NCBI GenBank assembly: GCA_964654995.1
Contig: CAZZKF010000002.1
Coordinates: 1 to 64,000, forward strand
Length of the DNA stretch: 64,000 nucleotides
Direction of reading: 5' to 3'
DNA from: CAZZKF01 sp964654995
Lineage (GTDB): Bacteria; Pseudomonadota; Alphaproteobacteria; CAZZKF01
The notes below the pieces were generated by a model. The model was not told the origin of the DNA. It saw nothing but the letters and a program-made list of their open reading frames with translations, and made no database searches. This document shows positions 61,496 to 64,000 of this stretch, one piece after another. The translations under genes and the position numbers were made by a program. Each line of letters starts with the position of its first letter. Positions within the stretch are counted from its first letter, which is position 1.

Positions 61496-62661
61496 CACTG
61501 TTGTCGGGCCACGCCGCCAGCTGATTCGAGGCCGAGAATTTCGCCGTAGCGGGCGAACATCTGCGCCTCGCTGAAGGACTCGCGGGCGCGAGCGCGATTG
61601 GCCTCGCCGAGGCGCCGGCGCAGGCTCTCATCGCCGGCCAGCGCCGAGAGCGCGGCAGCGAGCGCTCCTTCGTCGCCGCGCGGCACGATCAGCTTGCGGT
61701 TCTCCGGCGCCACCATCGCTGCCACGTCACCAACATCGACGCCCGCCACCGGCAGCCCGGCGGCCATCGCCTGCAACACGGTGTTGGGCATCTGCTCGGT
61801 CAGGGAAGAGAGCGCGTAGATATCAAACAGGCCGATCACCTCTTCGGGTGCCTCCACCTGGCCGGCCCAGATCAGCCGATCGCCCAGCCCGGCCTCCCGC
61901 GCCACCGCGTCCAGCCGGTCCCGCTCCGGCCCGTCGCCGACAATCATCAGCCGCGCAGGCTCAATTCCGGAGGCGGCGAAGGCGCGAATCAGACCTTGCA
62001 GATTCTTCTCCGGCCGCAAGGGAGCGATGGTGCCGACGATCACCTCGCCTTGGCGTCGGACAAAACCGGGAACGCGCCCGGGTACCGGCGGCCGGGCGAA
62101 GCGATCGCAATCGACACCATTGGCGATGTGAATGATCCGCTCCTGCGGCACTCGCCAGCGTGTGCAGGCGATCTCGACCAAAGTGTGCGAGGGCACGATG
62201 AGCCCGGAAATCCTGGCCAAAGCCAGGCGGCGAAACAGATCGCGGCGTCGCACGGGGCGCTCCGCCTCGTCGCGCCCGAAGCCGCTTTCGAGATGAAAAT
62301 GGGTGCAGACGGGCGCCAGCCGATGGGCGAGCGCCCATTCGATCGCCCCCCAGTTATAGGTCATCAGCACATCCGGACGCGCGTCGCGCAAGATGCGGCG
62401 TATCATTGCCAGCCGCAATGGCAAAGGCGCTTCGAGCGCCGGCGGGTCGCAGAGCTGCACCTGTGTCGCTGGCTCCAGGCGGCTGGCGGCATCGCGCCGT
62501 CCGTCCAGGGAGACGATCGTGTGATGCGCCCCGCGGCCAGCGAAGTGATTGAGAACCGCGACCATGCGCAGTTCCACGCCGCCAAAGCCGAACGACGGGA
62601 AGACGTGGAGAAACCGCCGGCCTGAGGCCGGCGCCCTGGGCCGACCGTCTGCCGCCATCAT
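61495..62661 (-). CDS. Glycosyltransferase family 4 protein (first of three)
   Basis: A 388-residue GT-B enzyme. FLHVFPSFGFGGVELRMVAVL with the GG motif opens the acceptor domain; VGTIAPLRPEKNLQGLIRAF, RLMIVGDGPERDRLDAVA and SSLTEQMPNTVLQAMAAGLPV mark the donor domain. It is the first gene of a three-gene sugar-transfer operon. Two adjacent ATGs at 62661 and 62658 are likely starts; the frame extends to 62799 without similarity, so the true start is uncertain. Confidence 0.85.
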   Translation of the reverse strand: MMAADGRPRAPASGRRFLHVFPSFGFGGVELRMVAVLNHFAGRGAHHTIVSLDGRRDAASRLEPATQVQLCDPPALEAPLPLRLAMIRRILRDARPDVLMTYNWGAIEWALAHRLAPVCTHFHLESGFGRDEAERPVRRRDLFRRLALARISGLIVPSHTLVEIACTRWRVPQERIIHIANGVDCDRFARPPVPGRVPGFVRRQGEVIVGTIAPLRPEKNLQGLIRAFAASGIEPARLMIVGDGPERDRLDAVAREAGLGDRLIWAGQVEAPEEVIGLFDIYALSSLTEQMPNTVLQAMAAGLPVAGVDVGDVAAMVAPENRKLIVPRGDEGALAAALSALAGDESLRRRLGEANRARARESFSEAQMFARYGEILGLESAGGVARQQ

Positions 62662-62999
62662 GGTCGCGATCTGCGCCTCGCCCGTCACCACATCCACCTG
62701 TCTACCGTTGCCCCCGGCCGACCCGGTCACCGACCCGATGGCTCCGCAACACCGCATGGAAGCCACTGTGGCCCAACCGGGGCCGATGATGCCAGCCAAG
62801 ACTTACTAAAATCCCAAGGAGCAGCAAAATCCGCCGCGCCTTTTGCCGACAGCGGCCAGCAATTGCATCCGGAAATCGGCACCGAAGTGCAAAATCGTGC
62901 CAGATTGTTCACGACGAGGTAAGGGTTTGGCGTTAAATAGGATATAAGCTGGGGAAATGGGGCGACGGGTGTTCCTGCTGATCGCAAGGGGGTGTGTAG
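62662..62999. other. Divergent intergenic region, no gene recognised
   Basis: About 340 bases between the glycosyltransferase operon and the right-edge gene. The left third could be coding if the glycosyltransferase starts upstream. The right part holds an AT-rich stretch (62930-62948, with TATAAG at 62943-62948) that may be a promoter for the right-edge gene, but no -35 fits well. Confidence 0.4.
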
Positions 63000-64000
63000 G
63001 TGTTAAGGCATATCTGGTTCCTGTTGGCGACCGTCTTTTCGGCGGTGATCGCCGTGGTTGCCTATCCATGGCTGCCGACGGCGATCGATGCCGTGACGCC
63101 GGGCGTTCTGAGCCAGGATTTCGTGCTGCTGTTCCGCCAGGATCCTTTCACCCTGATCGCCGGGTACGTCTCGATTGCGGCGCTTGCGCTGTTCGTCCTG
63201 GTTTTCGTGGGATTGGCCGGTCTCGACGGAATCCGCATACAAATCGCCCGGCGCAAGCTGACACAATTACGCGATGACGCGGCCAGGACCGAGGACGTGC
63301 CGGTTCGCGAGCGCTTTCTCGCTGCCTTTTCCGACAGCCCGCAGTTCACGCGACTGGCCGAGCGCTATGCCGCCAGCATCGACGGTCACGATGCCGGTTC
63401 GTCCGAGGGCAGGCGCGCCGGTTCCCGCGAACTGTGGTCGACAATGCCGGCAACCGCCGTTTTCAACGCCTGGTCGCTGGGTGAGCGTCATCTTTATCTG
63501 TGGTTTTTTGCCGTGTTGCCGCTGGCGCTTGCCGGCCTCGGGGTTCTCAGTCTTGTCGTCAGCCTGCTGTTTGGCCCCACCATAACTGCCGGTGCGGCAA
63601 CCGCCATCGGCGAGACCGGCGCAGCAATCCCGGTCAGCGCCCTTCCCGGCCTGATCTGCCTGGCCCTGACCTGGACGGCCGCGCTGATCATCGCCGTCGT
63701 CATGCGGGCGGTGCTGGCCTTGCGCCGGGATCAGGCCCGCGACCTCGCCGATATCGTCGATTCCCTGTTCCACGGCGGAGCCGAAATCCGCTATCTGGCC
63801 GATGTCGCCCAGGCCACCCGCGGCACGGCACGCGACATCACCGCCTCGATCAGCAAGCTCGGCAACAAGCTGCACCAGGATATGGTGACCTATGGCCAGC
63901 GCATGCTCGAGGCGTCTCAGGCCCATGCCGACGTGATGCTCGAGAAGTTGTCCGAGGCGATCGAGGCGGCCCTGTCCAAACCACTGGCCAAGCTCACCAC
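63000..64000 (+). CDS. MotA/ExbB/ZorA-like membrane protein, truncated by the window edge
   Basis: The frame opens at a GTG (63000) directly after an in-frame TAG and seven bases after AAGGGGG, and stays open to base 64000 (333 codons). Four hydrophobic segments are evident at about residues 5-24, 52-74, 165-191 and 214-240, with a soluble loop between the second and third, as in stator proteins of the MotA/ExbB/TolQ group. After the last segment LRRDQARDLADIVDSLF starts a long helical region. A cytosolic helical tail is typical of ZorA, the defence stator. The assignment is by topology and pattern only. Confidence 0.5.
   Translation, partial: MLRHIWFLLATVFSAVIAVVAYPWLPTAIDAVTPGVLSQDFVLLFRQDPFTLIAGYVSIAALALFVLVFVGLAGLDGIRIQIARRKLTQLRDDAARTEDVPVRERFLAAFSDSPQFTRLAERYAASIDGHDAGSSEGRRAGSRELWSTMPATAVFNAWSLGERHLYLWFFAVLPLALAGLGVLSLVVSLLFGPTITAGAATAIGETGAAIPVSALPGLICLALTWTAALIIAVVMRAVLALRRDQARDLADIVDSLFHGGAEIRYLADVAQATRGTARDITASISKLGNKLHQDMVTYGQRMLEASQAHADVMLEKLSEAIEAALSKPLAKLT

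Overview
This 64-kb window is GC-rich and densely coded. Its gene content points to an alphaproteobacterium, probably of Rhodospirillales type; this is inferred from gene families and order, not from an rRNA. The strongest clues are an NDUFA12-type complex I accessory gene, the run aroQ-accB-accC-aat with DUF2155 and mlaD, the run prfB-mrcA-amiC-rne-M48-dsbA, a bactofilin beside an M23 peptidase, and a class II (B12-dependent) ribonucleotide reductase. I found no rRNA, tRNA, CRISPR array, insertion sequence or prophage. Most of the window looks like core chromosome.

Layout. 1-13 kb is the most accessory-looking part: a sugar-epimerase-like gene with a membrane partner, a Sel1-repeat protein, NnrS, a PQQ-type propeller, dtd, DUF6491, and two closely related orphan oligopeptide-binding proteins. 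Between those two lie a phytase-like esterase, a PP-loop ATPase overlapping a BtuF-like protein, a small secreted protein and a 35-codon acyl-CoA dehydrogenase remnant. 13-16 kb carries a methyltransferase and queC-queE-queD (preQ0 synthesis). 16-20.5 kb is a reverse-strand operon cysE-iscR-desulfurase-iscS-fdx-tfoX; its promoter overlaps an IscR-type inverted repeat. 20.7-31.7 kb has an alpha/beta hydrolase, anmK, tyrS, a large AsmA/YhdP-like protein, glnE, bcp and a DUF455 ferritin-like protein.

31.8-38.7 kb is an envelope block: M23 peptidase, bactofilin, PBP1A and the AmiC amidase. It also holds prfB with an intact programmed +1 frameshift site. 39-49.8 kb holds rne with a long hairpin-rich leader, a BepA-like protease, a DsbA-like protein, a ThiS-ThiG fusion, aroQ-accBC-aat, DUF2155, mlaD and NDUFA12. 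50-59 kb holds nrdJ behind two NrdR-type boxes, a GGDEF-EAL protein, two small membrane proteins and a quinohaemoprotein alcohol dehydrogenase. 59-62.7 kb is a set of three overlapping glycosyltransferases. The right edge is an unfinished gene for a MotA/ExbB/ZorA-like membrane protein.

Several genes share cofactors. NrdJ needs cobalamin, and the BtuF-like protein may bind it. The Isc proteins supply sulfur and Fe-S clusters used by QueE, ferredoxin and (as sulfide donor) ThiS-ThiG. The most unusual items are the isc operon without a visible scaffold, the PP-loop/BtuF-like pair, the repeated upstream element before two reverse-strand genes, the acyl-CoA dehydrogenase micro-ORF, the ThiS-ThiG fusion and the truncated ZorA-like gene.
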